The notes: generated by a model from the sequence alone, not told the origin. 64,000 nucleotides of DNA from Stenopsyche tienmushanensis (GCA_008973525.1 WACJ01000520.1:2356001-2420000); one strand, 5' to 3'. Shown: positions 32,500 to 44,526, numbered from the stretch's first letter. Translations and numbers: made by a program.

Positions 32500-34020
32500 C
32501 TTTATACATATCCGGCTGAAAAGCATCAAGTATTTGGTCTTCTTATATCGTTGGTAAATAATAGAACGCCACGTAAATTAATTATATAATTGAAACTCAG
32601 CCTGGTAACAAAATTATGGGGACCAAATATATCAACAGTGTTAAGGTTCATTTTTCGATATACAAGTTTGACTCACGCTACGCGGTCCTAAGCGATGCGC
32701 ATATGAATATAGCTTCTATGTTTTTATGAATACTCTCTGGTCTCTGATGGAAAAGGTTTGCCATGCCTGATCTAGATCGTGCGTTCATTCAGTTTTATCG
32801 TTGTTTTATTGTTGTTTCGTGTCTGCTTTCCTGTAAATATTTAATCGGAAATGTTGGATCACAATTCGCAGTAATCTATTCTTATTTTGAGAATATTCCC
32901 ATGTAATGGATTATGTCATAAACGCTTTGAAGTGACGTCCGTGGCCCAAAGTCTCCATACTGTTATCGAATCCAAAACTGCGTAGAAGCTGATCGATTGG
33001 CACTGCTTAAATACAATAAAATCATTGCAAGACATGAATGCTAATTAGCATTTTGCTGCGAAAGACAATATGTGTTGATGTTTGAATCATTTCCACAACA
33101 TGTCTAAAGCATTTTCGAACAATTTCACTTTGGGTGTTTGGGTTTCCCAATGGCTTTCATGAATATTTGGCCATCCTGTTGAATCGAATTTAGTCACTGA
33201 TGGAAAGTTGACCATTGATTTTCGAATCTTTCGAACAGATATGCCAAAAAAAAAAGTCAAACACTACTTGGGATTTTTGTGTGCATGTCTGAGATTTGAA
33301 TGATTCCAATAATTGCCAATACTTGACACGAGTGGATTTTATGACTCTCGTTTCGAGTTCGATTTTTCTCGAAGTTTTACATTCCAAGTAAACATTGAGT
33401 TTAAAACGTTAGCCTGGACATTGTCTTGCTAGAGAGGCGCAATTTAAGCGCATTCGGCCTTCGATATGCGCGAATTCCTATTACGATTTCACTATTACGC
33501 GGCATCGGGGCGCAAAAAACAGCCTATTTTTTTTCAATCAAAGGGCGCGCATTTCTTAAAATCCTTTGAATTACGCGGTGGATCAAACATTTTTTGAGGC
33601 CCTGTAAAATTTATGAAGCCCGAGGTGTTCTTAGCGCAGGATGAAACCGCGCAAAACGAAGACAGTGCAATAAAATGCTACATTGAGTACATTTAACACA
33701 CTCCCACATAATTTTGCACTCAATTGGCCAAACAAAACAGCTTTTTTAAAAAAAGTTGAATAATGAATTCATCCGGTTAGCATAATTTGCGTTATTCAAG
33801 TTGAATATATTCAATAAGCATTTATCATCAACAAGGAAAAGTCAAAAATTGCCATCACTATGCAATTTAAAAATGCCCAATTATTTATTCAAGCATCCTA
33901 TTTCGCATTAGACAAGATTAGCATTAGATAAAATCAACGTGACATCAGTCATCCCTCGGTTAATACGGCATTCGGTTTACACGAACTCAGTTTTACACGA
34001 TTTTGGCCAATGGTGTTGAT
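32500..34020. other. Unassigned sequence
   Basis: Parts near 33480-33660 (ATTACGCGGCATCGGGGCGC, TGAATTACGCGGTGGATCAA) recur around 34210 and 35780, suggesting an old dispersed element. No gene is recognised. Confidence 0.35.
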
Positions 34021-34024
34021 TTTT

Positions 34025-34115
34025 TGTAGGGACGCGAGGCGCTCATTCCTCGTATCAGCGATCCGAAAAGAGGACCGATTGGACATACAAGTCTCGTGGC
34101 TACTCCGTCCTCTTT
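34025..34115 (+). repeat. Hairpin repeat family, partial copy
   Basis: GCGATCCGAAAAGAGGACCG followed by CTCGTGGCTACTCCGTCCTC matches the core of the family. Confidence 0.5.
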
Positions 34116-34689
34116 TAGAGCGTATTGCTTTGCTTGCTTGCTTGTTGAAATACACGGTTTTCTAACTCCGTAAAAGTAAAATCGTGTATTTCAAAAAGAT
34201 ATAAGTATATCCCGTGAATTACGCTGTGGATTAAAAACTACTTGGGGCCCTTCCTGAATTTATCCGAAGTCGTCTTCTGTATCTATAGGCAAATCCGCCT
34301 CTGCATAGGGATCAACATGAAGCGTACATCGGAGGACAATCATACAAATTATTATGATTTAGTGATTTGCACAATGGAATTGTTTGTATTCTGGATAACA
34401 CCAGACAAACATAAAGCAACACTTCCACGGAGGTCTTGCTCGGGACATAGGGGACAAGGCAAACCACTAACCAAATGAAGCAGACGTGATAAAAATGACA
34501 AGCTTTGCCAGGATGCGAAAACTAAAGTGTAAAGTTGACGTCAGAATGAACCATTTTAGTGCCAGATGTCGATGTATCGCCGTGTACGCGATGTGAAAAT
34601 CTTACATTTTTGATTTATAACGACTTCTTCTCAATCTTGGTGCACATTGCTGAGTTGCTAAGGGTCATGATCCTTGTAGAGGCTCCAAC

Positions 34690-35012
34690 AATTATTTTCC
34701 AGTTCGCCTTCGGGTGTTTCGTCATTAAGACTGGATCTGATTATGGAATTCAGGCAACATGCTGCTGAAAATGCACTCTTAGCCTCCACACTCGTTGGAG
34801 GTAATGTCATCAGATATTTAAATGTTAGTTCCCCCCGTATCTATTATATTTCATATCGATATTCCCATTGTTAGAATCGAGGTGTAGTAAATACATCACC
34901 GGTAGGGAAAACTTAATATAACAATTTGAAAAACATATATGTACTCTATACATAGATTAGACAGTTATTGCCCCTAGGCGTCGCCTAAGCTCGCCAATTA
35001 GTAGTTACGCCA
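34690..35012 (-). mobile_element. hAT element fragment with eroded transposase C-terminus and terminus
   Basis: The minus strand from 34840 downward reads an eroded hATC motif (LPPTSVEAKSAFSAACCL, then IIRSSLNDET). The hAT repeat core follows at 34838-34910 and the outer end reads AGTAGTTACGCCACTG (CAGTGGCGTAACTACT on the minus strand) at about 34998-35013. It is the most complete transposase-to-terminus arrangement in the window. Confidence 0.65.
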
Positions 35013-35052
35013 CTGTTTTCAAACGTCCAGACTTCGACGGGAATGTCTCTAT

Positions 35053-35650
35053 TTAGTAGTCTTCATTGTGCTGATGAGGTGTACGATTTCTGTTGAATAA
35101 AAATATCAATCCCGACTTTTTTTGGATTATGTTTACTAATCCCAAGATGCATGAGCACCTAAAACTGTCCGGGATCCCAGGATTGGATTCTCTATTCATG
35201 CCCCTATCTATCCAAATTTTGTCCAGCTTGGAAATTGCACTCTTGGCAATGACGAAGGGATGTTTTATTTCGCCATCACATTTTCCTCCGTTGGTAATTT
35301 GAGACCCAAGGAACAGAAATTCATTCACAGCCTCCAGACCTTGGAGTGCCTTCCTAAATCACCAAATATATGATATCCAAACACAGCTTTGCTCTTCAAT
35401 TTCAGGAATTCTCTCTTTTTCTTAGTGTCTTTGACCAAAAGTGTTGCATATCTGATGTTGGACAGCTTTACGCCACGGATACAAATTCTTTTACTTAACT
35501 CATAAAAAGCCCTGCGCGTTATATAGTCCCCATAAATATTAAAGGGTCAGGGGAGAGTATGCAGCCTTATCTTATACCTTTCTCAGTGGGAAAACCTGCA
35601 GTGCTAACGCAATAAAATCTTATGATTGTCATTTTTTAGGAATATAAAAT
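35053..35650 (-). pseudogene. Non-LTR retrotransposon ORF2 remnant
   Basis: The minus strand contains GVKLSNIRYATLLVKDTKKK (eroded RT motif where YADD is expected), then MNEFLFLGSQITNGGKCDGE, IKHPFVIAKSAISKLDKIW and DRGMN. FLGS.IT.DG.C..EI..R...A..A...L.KIW is the post-RT signature of many LINEs. The catalytic Asp pair is lost. Confidence 0.65.
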
Positions 35651-35884
35651 TCGTGAATTAGTTTTATCAGATGGGCTCAGATCGGTGGCGGATTTACCTA
35701 TAAGCGCAGAAGGTCTCGGGCTTCAAAACTACAAGGGGCTTCATCAATTTTAAGAGGTCTCAAAAAAGTTTTTGATCAACCTACGCGGTTGATTCAAGGG
35801 ATTCAAATTGTTTGTCCTTACAAGATTTTATTTTTACACGGCATGTAAAAATCGTGGTTGTAATATCAAACTTCGATTGAAATC

Positions 35885-36420
35885 GCTTTGTTTTTATTTT
35901 ACTTGACTATTTTACTTTACGTGAATCAGCACTGATTGAATCTGTCCGTTTTCATAATATATACTAAGTTGTTTGAGTTTGTAATCGTTCTATAGCATAG
36001 CATCCGATCGCGAGGCGCTCGTTCGTCATATCAGCGGTCCGAAAAGCGGACCGGTTGGACGCGTAGAGCCTGCTGCAGGTTAATTCTCTTTTAGGGCTTT
36101 TTGTGGCATTTTATATGATCTGTATGATCACCGAAGCTCCCTCGGAGGCTAACTCACATAGGTGACTCGTGTCAAATGAGATCACGAACGACATTTATCT
36201 ATCTTACTGATTTATGCTGCTATTTTCGGACAACTAATGTAATGAGGGTTAGTATGGCGTCTATTTGTCATGTCAGCGATCTGAAAAGCGGACCGGATGG
36301 ATACACAGACCTTGTGATCACTCCGTCGTATTTTAGGACTTTTTGCAGAATTTTTGGGATAAATGCATACCTGAGGTCCCGAATAGCAGGACCAATAAAT
36401 ACCTCGACGAGGGTCCCATG
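35885..36420 (+). repeat. Two adjacent copies of the hairpin repeat family
   Basis: The first copy contains CGGTCCGAAAAGCGGACCG at about 36040; a second partial copy near 36280 has GCGATCTGAAAAGCGGACCG. The first begins with the TTTTATTTTACTTGACTATT leader seen at 1395 and 53690. Confidence 0.55.
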
Positions 36421-36479
36421 TTTCTTTGTCTCAGATGAAGCGATGGACCCATGTTTCATCCATGTTTTTGAATTGATGT

Positions 36480-36660
36480 GAAAACTCGGCCTTGCCATTA
36501 ACAAATACTCGATTGAAACGACGCTGTTTTACATTGTGAGCAAACGCGGCACCCACCTTGCGCACAGCCTTCTTATGTCCAAATTTTCAGTCAATATGCG
36601 ATGTACAGCATTTTTGAAAGGCTTACTATATATGCTAGCTGTTCGTCTTGGCAGCTTGTA
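36480..36660 (-). pseudogene. mariner transposase fragment
   Basis: On the minus strand the sequence corresponds to KVRELA-like helix, then an ILTENLxMRKLCARWVPRLL-like region with HNVKQRRFNRVF. It is a short piece similar to 16547-17020, 40020-40310, 54290-54530 and 58450-58560. Confidence 0.5.
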
Positions 36661-36669
36661 CGGCCTCGT

Positions 36670-37454
36670 TTAAAATTAGTATTTTTTTAAAACGGTAACC
36701 GGTATCTATATGTTAGGTAGGGTAGTTTTGGGACTATCTTCGTATATTATTTTAAAATGTGCATTCTAATAATATTTAATATATTGCATTTATAATGCCA
36801 CGGGCGCTTTATACCCCCGATACGGCTCTGCAAGAGGGCTCTAAACTTTAATTATGCCAAGGCTACTATCAGTGTTCATTTATTGCGTGTAAAATTATCC
36901 TTTTTGCATTTTGTAAATATCATTCATACATTTTTAAATGATTTTTTTCAATCCTCAATAAATATCGTCGGCTCGGTATTTTTCGCACGGGTACATTTTT
37001 TTCGTTCGGCACTAACAGGGTTAAGAAAGATACGACGCTATAATATTGTAATTTTAAATATAAATATATTTGAATATTTATTGATAAAAAATAGTATCAT
37101 ATTTATAATATATATAATAAAATAAAATATAATTCGATTTAATATGTGGCGGATGATGGTCTCAAATTGATTGCTTATATGCATTGTTAAAACGTCATTG
37201 GTTTAAAAAAAATGCTCGAAATGAATTTGAATGCGAGCTGGTTTTTACCTAATAATAGTTTGAGAAACATGGTTTTTAAAGGATAAATTGATGGGATTTT
37301 CCCAAGGCCCCCTCCATGTGGCCGGCGAGGTCTGCTAAAGCAGAATGCAGCGATTGTCCTCACCATTCGCGGCGCGGACGCACTCATTCGCACTCCTCGC
37401 GCTTTAAGTGCGCCAAACTCTAAACAGTGCTACCAACTGTCACCGAACTCGACC
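36670..37454. other. Upstream region of serpin B
   Basis: Mostly AT-rich, with a GC-richer patch at 37305-37450 just upstream of the serpin B ATG. AACAGTGC at about 37423 could serve as an initiator, but I see no convincing TATA box. Confidence 0.35.
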
Positions 37455-40400
37455 ATGGAGCTAATATTTTATATTGTCTTAGGTATATATTATTTCGAAA
37501 GTATTTCATCATTTTTGTTCATTAATTTGCGGTGTTTATATTGCGTCGATATATCCGATGTTGTTTGGCTTCGAATTGATCGAGACGTATTTAAATGTGT
37601 TTTCGCCGGTTATCTGTGTTCATTAATTTGTGTGCATTTAAGTGACAAGTGATTTTTTTTAAAATTAAATTATTACAAGCAAAAAGCAATAGTTATAAAT
37701 AGGACACTTTATAATTTAAAAATGAAAAAAATTCAATTGTTAAAAATAATTTTGCTTTTTATGCTCGTTAAATTCTAATAAGAATTTATTAAAAATCAAA
37801 CTGATTTTATACAGTCAAAATATAGCATTTTATAATAACATTTTATATTTTTGAGGTTATGATATTTAAAAAAGTTGAAAGTTTTCATGGCTGATAAAAT
37901 TTGGCCTTCGGATCACTCCAAACTGTCAGATGATAATTGTAAAATTGTATTTATAAAATGTATTGTACTTGTATTATACCGATAAATAACGTAAAACTGC
38001 GGCAGCGAAGAAATCAGCGATTGGAACAAGTTTTTAATTAGTCAAAGTTGTGATGACCTCGAGTCGGGTTCGAGGCTTCATTTAAATGTTTTACAAATTA
38101 AACTAAGATTAAGTTCATTATATGCGAGTTTTGGATGCTAAAAACGCATTAAAAATGTCATAGAAGCATTCTGAAAATAAAAAGACGTTTTAGTCTGCTG
38201 CCAATATATCGTCAGAACTGAGAATAGATTGTATTGTGATTTTAAAAACGATAAGATTATCAAATATATTTTCCTTGTTGTATGAGGAAATGTATATTTA
38301 ATGTATGTTAAATGCATAGTTAATTTAATGTGATGATTTTTTTTAGCTACCATCGCCTCGACAAATTATCAACCATCTGTGGATGCTCAAAATGTTCAAA
38401 ATCGACCACAGTATCAACCGAATTTAAACAAGCAGCCAAACAACTATCTGCAACCGAATAACTTCCCACAAACAAATACATATTCGCAGCCAATTTCTTA
38501 TCCGGAACAAAATGCTCAACAACAACCAAACATATTCCCACAACAAAATACATTCCCACAACAAAATACATTCCCACAACAAAATACATTCCCACAACAA
38601 AATACATATCCACAACAAAATACATATCCACAACAAAATGCATATCCACAACAAAATGCATACCCACAACAAAATACATATGCACAACAAGATGATCTTT
38701 CGGAGACCTTTGGCATATTTGACATTGAGCTTCTTCGACGGACGGCAGAGAGCACAAGCGGAAATTTTATGATATCACCGGCCAGCATTAAATCCGTGTT
38801 AATGATGCTGTTAGAGGGAGCCAGTGGAAGTTGTGCACAGCAATTAATGAATAGTCTGCAATTACCAAATGACTCTACAAAGATAAAAAATATCTGGAGG
38901 AAATATTTATCCACCCTGGTAAGTTTTCTTGCATATCCATCAAATTATGCGATTAACGCTTTAAATTTCAAATTACATTTTTGTTGATTCTATTCGCAGA
39001 CGTCGACGCCGAATGTGAAAATACACAACGCCAATACAATATTCATGTCGAACAAATACACAATCAACAGAGAATACGAGCGATCCTTGAGGACGGTTTA
39101 CAACGCAAAGGTGAATCAGATCGACTTTAGATATCCCAGAAAAGCAATGAACGATATCAACAGTTGGGTGAATGAAAACACCAACGGCAACATACCGACG
39201 CTGGTCGAAGAAGGTGAAATTATGAAACAATTTTTTTTACGCACCATTATTTGGGGACAATCGTTTGACTCGCGTTTTCGTTTCGTAGGAAGCTTCGACG
39301 CGGACACCGTGATGTTGCTGGCCAATGCGATGTACTTCAAAGGACTGTGGGAAAAATCATTCGAGATCACGAGATCTACGCAGCCTTTCTGCAACGGAAA
39401 AGTCTGTAATAACGTGCCGATGATGTATATCGAGGATGATTTTAACTATGGCTACATTCCGAATTTAAAATCACACGCCGTCGAAATCAAATATAAGGTG
39501 AATTTTTAAGTTTTCATGTGTTCATGTCTACGGACGTTGGATCGAAATGACAATATTTTTTTAAATACTGTAATTCATTAAATTAATTTTATTTATTTAT
39601 TTACAGGATGGAAAGTATTCTATGCTATTATTACTTTCCGAAGAGAAAGAAATATCAGTCTCCCATACTAATAATCTTTCATACTATTCACTGAAGAAGA
39701 TTCTCGACAACATGAGCGTAACCGACGTTCATATAAGGTTGCCAAAATTCACCATTGATTACTCGGAGGATTTAGTCTCCACTTTACAAAAGGTGAGCTT
39801 ACTTTTTAATAATCTAATTTAGTTTCCTTTCAGCTCGATACTCTTTTCCCTTTTAGATGCGGTCATTTTTTCTTGATTGCATCACTCAAACGGCGCAATA
39901 AGTTCGCATAATATTCGCTGTTGATTGTTTTTCCTTATTGCCATGATCTTACCTGCAGACAGAACTGTCTTCGCCTTATTTGGAGCCGATTCTCCCCTTT
40001 AAATCCATTGTTTTGACTGCTCCATTGTCTCATGTGTGAAGTGATGGACTCATGTTTCATTCATGGTTATGAATCGACGCAAATACTCGGCTTTATTGCT
40101 ATGAAACATCACCGAATACTCAATTAAAATATTGTGACGATTCTGCTTTTGTTCCATTGTGAGCAAACACAGCACCCATCTTGCACACAACTTTCTCATG
40201 TTCAAATTTTCAGTCAATATGCAATGTATAGTACTTTTTGATGTACCTAACATACTCTGACACCATTTCTGGCATGGTCACCTCATTTGGTCGACCATTG
40301 CAATGTCTTGACAGCTCGTACGGACTCATTTAAACTCTGCACCCAATATTTTGTTGTTGTAAAAAAAAGAGCAGACTCCACCAGAGTAGAAACTCGCTAA

Positions 40401-41630
40401 TTATATAACGAATAACAAATTGCATACATAAATAATATTTTTACTGTGCTTATGTTATCCCCGCAAGTGTAAACAATGAGTTGATAAAGTTTTATCGTAA
40501 TCGGATGTACTGTATGGCAGCGCATTAAATACGAACAAACAAAGATTAATTTTTATATATTAGATCTAAGCTTAGGACAATGAATTTTTTTTTTGAGAGA
40601 GTCATTGTGCACCGTGTTCCATGGGGATCACAGTTTTTGCGGTAACTCCTCAATTGTTTGCCGTGGATCCGACTCGATTAGGGATTTTAATGCGTTGCTT
40701 TATCCGTTAAACTTTTATTGCACAATTTAAATTTGTTTAACTGTATTTACCACTTCATCTAACGCATAATAACGGTATGTTTTTTTTTTATTTAAGCTTG
40801 GAATTCAAGAGATATTCGGCAAGAGTGCTAATTTGTCAAAAATAATCAATAACTCTGATCAAAGTCCCCAAGTAGACAGCGTAGTCCATAAAACTCACAT
40901 AGAAGTGGATGAGAAAGGATCAGTCGCTGCTGCTGCCAGCGGAGTTATGGTCGTTCCGTTGATGGGATCCATCGCAGTTCCGTTGATATTCGATCATCCG
41001 TTCTTATTCTTCATTCGAAACATGGAAACCGGAGCTATATTATTCGAAGGAAGAGTAGAAACCCCCACTCTGGGCTCGCATCAAGACAATTCATACAATC
41101 AACAAAACGTGCCGTACGCCAACAATTTTGAACACCGTCAAAATAACAGAGATCAGCAGAGACGAGGTTCAACCGGCCAGCAGACAAACGAGTACAGGCC
41201 GAGCTCCACAAACGCAGGGAGACAGCAAACATTGACAAATGTAAGAAATCCAGATCACCCAAAAAAAGATTTTGACGCACCTATGGGTGTTGCATACCAA
41301 ACAAATTCTGGTAAGCAACATGCTGCAAATCTTAACTTTTACCCCGGACATCAATTCGTACAATCTTCGATACCGCACTCTACTAAAAATACCATTTCAA
41401 ATTCACAAACACAACCCATTTCATCGCAACTATACGGATCTCCTTCACACAGATCATTGGTGACGGGTTCATTAAATAGAAATAACATGAAAAGTATAAG
41501 TGATTCTCAATCTAATTTGCAGGGAAACGGACACCTCAATTCGGTAATATCTGAGACTGATTCTAGAAATAAGGGGATTCATTTTCAACCAGCAGTCACC
41601 GAAGACGGTCATATAGTCTTTGCAAATTAA
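37455..41630 (+). CDS. Serpin B, secreted serpin with PQQN repeats and Asn/Gln/Ser-rich tail
   Basis: Six exons: 37455-37482, 38347-38918, 39000-39213, 39289-39497, 39607-39792, 40797-41630 (TAA), 680 residues. The first exon gives MELIFYIVL and joins in phase 1, completing a signal peptide. Residues about 24-124 are Asn/Gln/Pro-rich, with eight (F/Y)PQQN(T/A) hexapeptides at 73-120. The serpin fold follows: NFMISPASIKSVLMMLLEGA, LLANAMYFKGLWEKSF, VHIRLPKFTI, hinge VDEKGSVAAAAS (about 440-451) and FDHPFLFFIRN, which fits the serpin signature. The small-residue hinge predicts inhibitory activity; P1 is Leu 458 by counting from P15 Gly (VVPL|MGS), so a chymotrypsin- or elastase-like target is inferred. 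A polar tail of about 190 residues (491-680) follows, far beyond a usual serpin. It is a tandem paralogue of serpin C. Confidence 0.9.
38535..38678 (+). repeat. In-frame 18-bp tandem repeat, eight units
   Basis: Units of the form TTCCCACAACAAAATACA encode FPQQNT (four units), followed by four YPQQNT/YPQQNA units with TAT instead of TTC. The first four are nearly identical, pointing to recent expansion; the later ones have diverged. It makes overlapping open frames on the other strand and in other frames, which are artefacts. Confidence 0.9.
39214..39288 (+). other. Serpin B intron 3, 75 bases without a stop in frame
   Basis: GT..AG intron whose length is a multiple of three and whose in-frame reading (starting EIMKQFFLRTIIWGQ) has no stop. 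Retention would insert 25 residues between helix F and strand 3A regions. Homologous introns in A and C are longer (579 and 75 bases; the C intron was not tested for frame). Confidence 0.6.
40020..40310 (-). pseudogene. mariner transposase fragment in serpin B intron 5
   Basis: The minus strand reads MLGTSKSTIHCILTENLNMR and then KLCARWVLCLLTMEQKQNR with YLRRFITMNET further on. This covers the helix-turn-helix, linker and first catalytic region, where Asp-Glu-Thr has become Asn-Glu-Thr. No catalytic remainder follows. Confidence 0.7.
40430..40570 (-). repeat. Helitron-like unit in serpin B intron 5
   Basis: A single unit with GGATGTACTGTATGGCAGCG and the TATATATTAGA boundary, as at 5195-5440. 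Confidence 0.5.
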
Positions 41631-41914
41631 TCAATACTATTGATGAAGGATCGTGGGCTTATTTGAAACCCATGTATTTATTTGTTCCGAGTATTTAAAT
41701 AGGTGCTATATCATATTGTTAAAGATCCGCATCAATCTGAATCAAACTTTGTACATTTTAGACTGTTGTTAGCTTTACAAATATTGTTTAGAAATTAATA
41801 TAAGTATTACCGGTATGAATTTGTACCTCTGAAATGTGTTTTTCTTGAAGTTTTAATTAGAAAACGACAGACAATTTGTACTAGTTGCATGAAAATGCAT
41901 GCAATTATGTAATG

Positions 41915-41920
41915 AATAAA
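41915..41920 (+). other. Possible polyadenylation signal of serpin B
   Basis: AATAAA, 285 bases after the serpin B stop, is the nearest canonical hexamer I noticed. Another is at about 42396. The true site is unknown. Confidence 0.4.
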
Positions 41921-44076
41921 ATCATTTATCTTATAATGATTCTGGAAATCATATTCATTCCGGACGGTGAAATATTGAGGCTTAAATCTGAGTCTCTTTA
42001 CTTCGTCCTTATTTTTAAATCAAATATAGAGAATCATAATGTTGTGATTTATTATATTTATTTTAAAGCGTTAATAGTTCAAGTAGAATAAGTATAGTTT
42101 GTAGTTTTAATTATTATTTATTTTCTGTGTGTAATGATAATTATGCATCGCTTATGTTTAAAGTTGGTTTATTATTTTTACGTTCTATACATATATCCAT
42201 GATCACAGATTGCATGGATCACAATCCGAGATTGAACCATTTAAATGCCATTGTCAATATCTGGGATTTTAAATATTAAAACAACGTGTGCAAATTCACG
42301 TTTATATACAATCGGTCTATTCTACGTCTATACTCATTATTTGTGCTTATATAAGTATGTCTAATGTTATCCCTGTGATTTGCTTTTTATGTTTTAATAA
42401 ATATTTTTCAAACAAAATTTCTGCATTTCTTTAATCAAACGTATTTTTTAAAATGTATAAGTTTTATATTTTGTGTACGAATTAAATAAATTATACTTGC
42501 CGACGAATTGATGCCCATCTTCATTTGCCCGATTCAAATTAATTTGATAATTTTGATGAACTTTTGAATATAAATAAATCTGAATTATTCAAATACAATC
42601 ATTCTATCGACGAGGAATGTCATATCGTCATATTGAATATCCAAATAAAAAATGCATTATTCAGACGAGTTTTTGTGTAGAAGTTGGTCTTTTCCTCGAA
42701 TTCAATCAGTGTTGTTAAATTTATTGTACAAAGTATTGTTTTAATAATGCATATTAAATATTTTATTTATATCTTAGAAAATTATTTTGTTATAATAGAT
42801 GAATGTGCGCAACAAAATAATATAACTTAATTATATTTTTGCTGCATTCCAATGAAATCCAATTAAACAGACCCACGACAACAGTACCCTGTATCATAAT
42901 GGGCTAAATACGTAATATAGGTATGTAATTATATAATTGTTTTTAAAAAACGATAAATTTTAATTTTCTTTACTTATTTATTTCTTGTTTAAATGAAAAC
43001 TAATTTTCTTTTATTATAATAAGACTGGTGCTATAATATAAGACTTAATGTACTTAAATGTTCTCACAATATTATGAAAAATAAAATTGCTACTTCATTG
43101 ATCAGTTATGTAATTCTTAAGCTTCAAAATCTATAGAAATATTAAAAAAAAAATGTTTGCTACTAAAACTGTATTTTAATTTAAATATACAGTGCCCTAG
43201 CATGGACAACAGTCCCCAGTATTGATTTTTCAGAAAATGCTCAATATTTCCACAACCTCGATATAACGGACGTCTATTTAACGGACTTTCGATATAACGA
43301 AGACATAATGCCGTCCTGCTCGTAGACTGCACCTAGCCAGAGCGATAGTATATTAGGGGACTCCCCGTATATATATATATATAATAACGCGTAGGTTTCG
43401 ACGCAGCACCCTGATGTTTGCCATGCTGGCCGGAGAGTCATGCAACTCTACAACAGTTTGAATTGTATACTCGAAGTGAATGAATGCATTTGGTACTCCA
43501 GTAAATAGGGCCGTAATAAGGGAGTGGCAAAGCAGGCGCCTGCTAAGGGCGCAACTTTGGGGCGCAAAACGCCTACAATAAAATAAAGAGTTCGTAATCG
43601 TTCTGTAGAATGTTCGGGTATGGCGTCCGATCGCGAGACGTTCATTCGTCATGTCAGCGGTCCGAAAAGCGGTCCGATTGGACACAGACCTTTTGGGCGT
43701 GGCTAATTCGTCTTCTTTTAAGCAAATGAGGTCGTGAAAGAGTCTAGATTTCCCCCCCATCCATAAAAACTATATATTTATCTATCTTAGTAATTTATGC
43801 TGCTATTTTAGCTAGTTTTAAGTTACAAATCTAGCTAGTAGAGAATGAGCGACTATTCAACAACCCTGACGGGGTTGTCGAAATAGATTTTTTTCTCAAC
43901 ATTTTGAAAAAAATACCCAAAATTTCATCTTTAAATTGTTATAACTTCTTAATCTGTGATCGTAATAGTGCGAAATAAGCGTTTTTTGTATTTTGCAATA
44001 TATTTTTGATCTAAATAAATCATTAGGATTTATTTTATGGGCACCTCTGTCGTGTAAATTAATTATTCTGGCGGCC
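41921..44076. other. Intergenic region between serpins B and C, with repeat copies
   Basis: Bases 43185-43320 contain CAACCTCGATATAACGGACG and CTTTCGATATAACGAAGAC, like the ends of pogo/Tigger-type DNA transposons (inferred). A TATATATATATATATA tract is at about 43369-43385. Bases 43500-43860 are a copy of the hairpin family (CGGTCCGAAAAGCGGTCCG). The rest is AT-rich and unassigned. Confidence 0.5.
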
Positions 44077-44242
44077 CTATTCCGTAGCTCGCACGATCTC
44101 CAGATCTGACACCACTGGATTTCTTTGCATGGGGAGTGCCCTATTCCGTGGCTCGCACGGTCTTTAGACCTGACACCATTGGATTTCTTTGCATGGGGAG
44201 TGCCCTATTCCGTAGCTCGCACGGTCTCCAGATCTGACACCA
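44077..44242 (+). repeat. 64-bp tandem repeat made of a transposase catalytic segment
   Basis: About 2.6 units with boundaries at CTATTCCGTAGCTCGCACG (44077, 44141, 44205). The middle unit reads PWLARSLDLTPLDFFAWG, the last catalytic block of the IS630/Tc1-like transposases (RSPDLTPLDFFLWG). Since 64 is not a multiple of three, each unit is in a different frame, so the array cannot encode a repeated protein. Confidence 0.8.
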
Positions 44243-44493
44243 CATAAGCAAAAAAGTGACATGGACAACTTTCTTGGGAATAGGCCCAATTTACTGAGAA
44301 ACGACCATTTTAAATGGCAGCAAATTGAGGAACGCCTTTAACGACCACGCTTAAAATGAACAAGTTTTAAAAATAAAGACTCGACTAAAAAAATAAAAAT
44401 GATTTGAATTTAAATTGCTGATTTTTATTTTGTGGATTTTCCTCTCTCCCACCCCGTTGTCTAGTCGAGGTAAACAAGTTTGCACCAAAAGTC

Positions 44494-44526
44494 GATTTAT
44501 TTTTTGCTTTTGCATCATTCTCAGTC
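44494..44526 (+). promoter_or_regulatory. Probable serpin C core promoter
   Basis: TCAGTC at 44521-44526 matches the arthropod initiator consensus (TCAGTY) and lies 50 bases before the serpin C ATG. A weak TATA-like GATTTATTTTTT begins at about 44494, roughly 28 bases upstream, which is the right spacing. Confidence 0.45.

Noticed and set aside
38347..38914. Overlapping open frames on both strands through the serpin B repeat (e.g. Cys-rich CILLWE or HNKIHSHNKIHIHNK frames)
   Set aside because: They are shadows of the 18-bp repeat, which keeps all frames open; the PQQN frame joins clean splice sites and the serpin fold.
44077..44242. CRISPR-like array
   Set aside because: The 64-bp units are contiguous without spacers, and the sequence is a duplicated transposase fragment in a eukaryotic genome.
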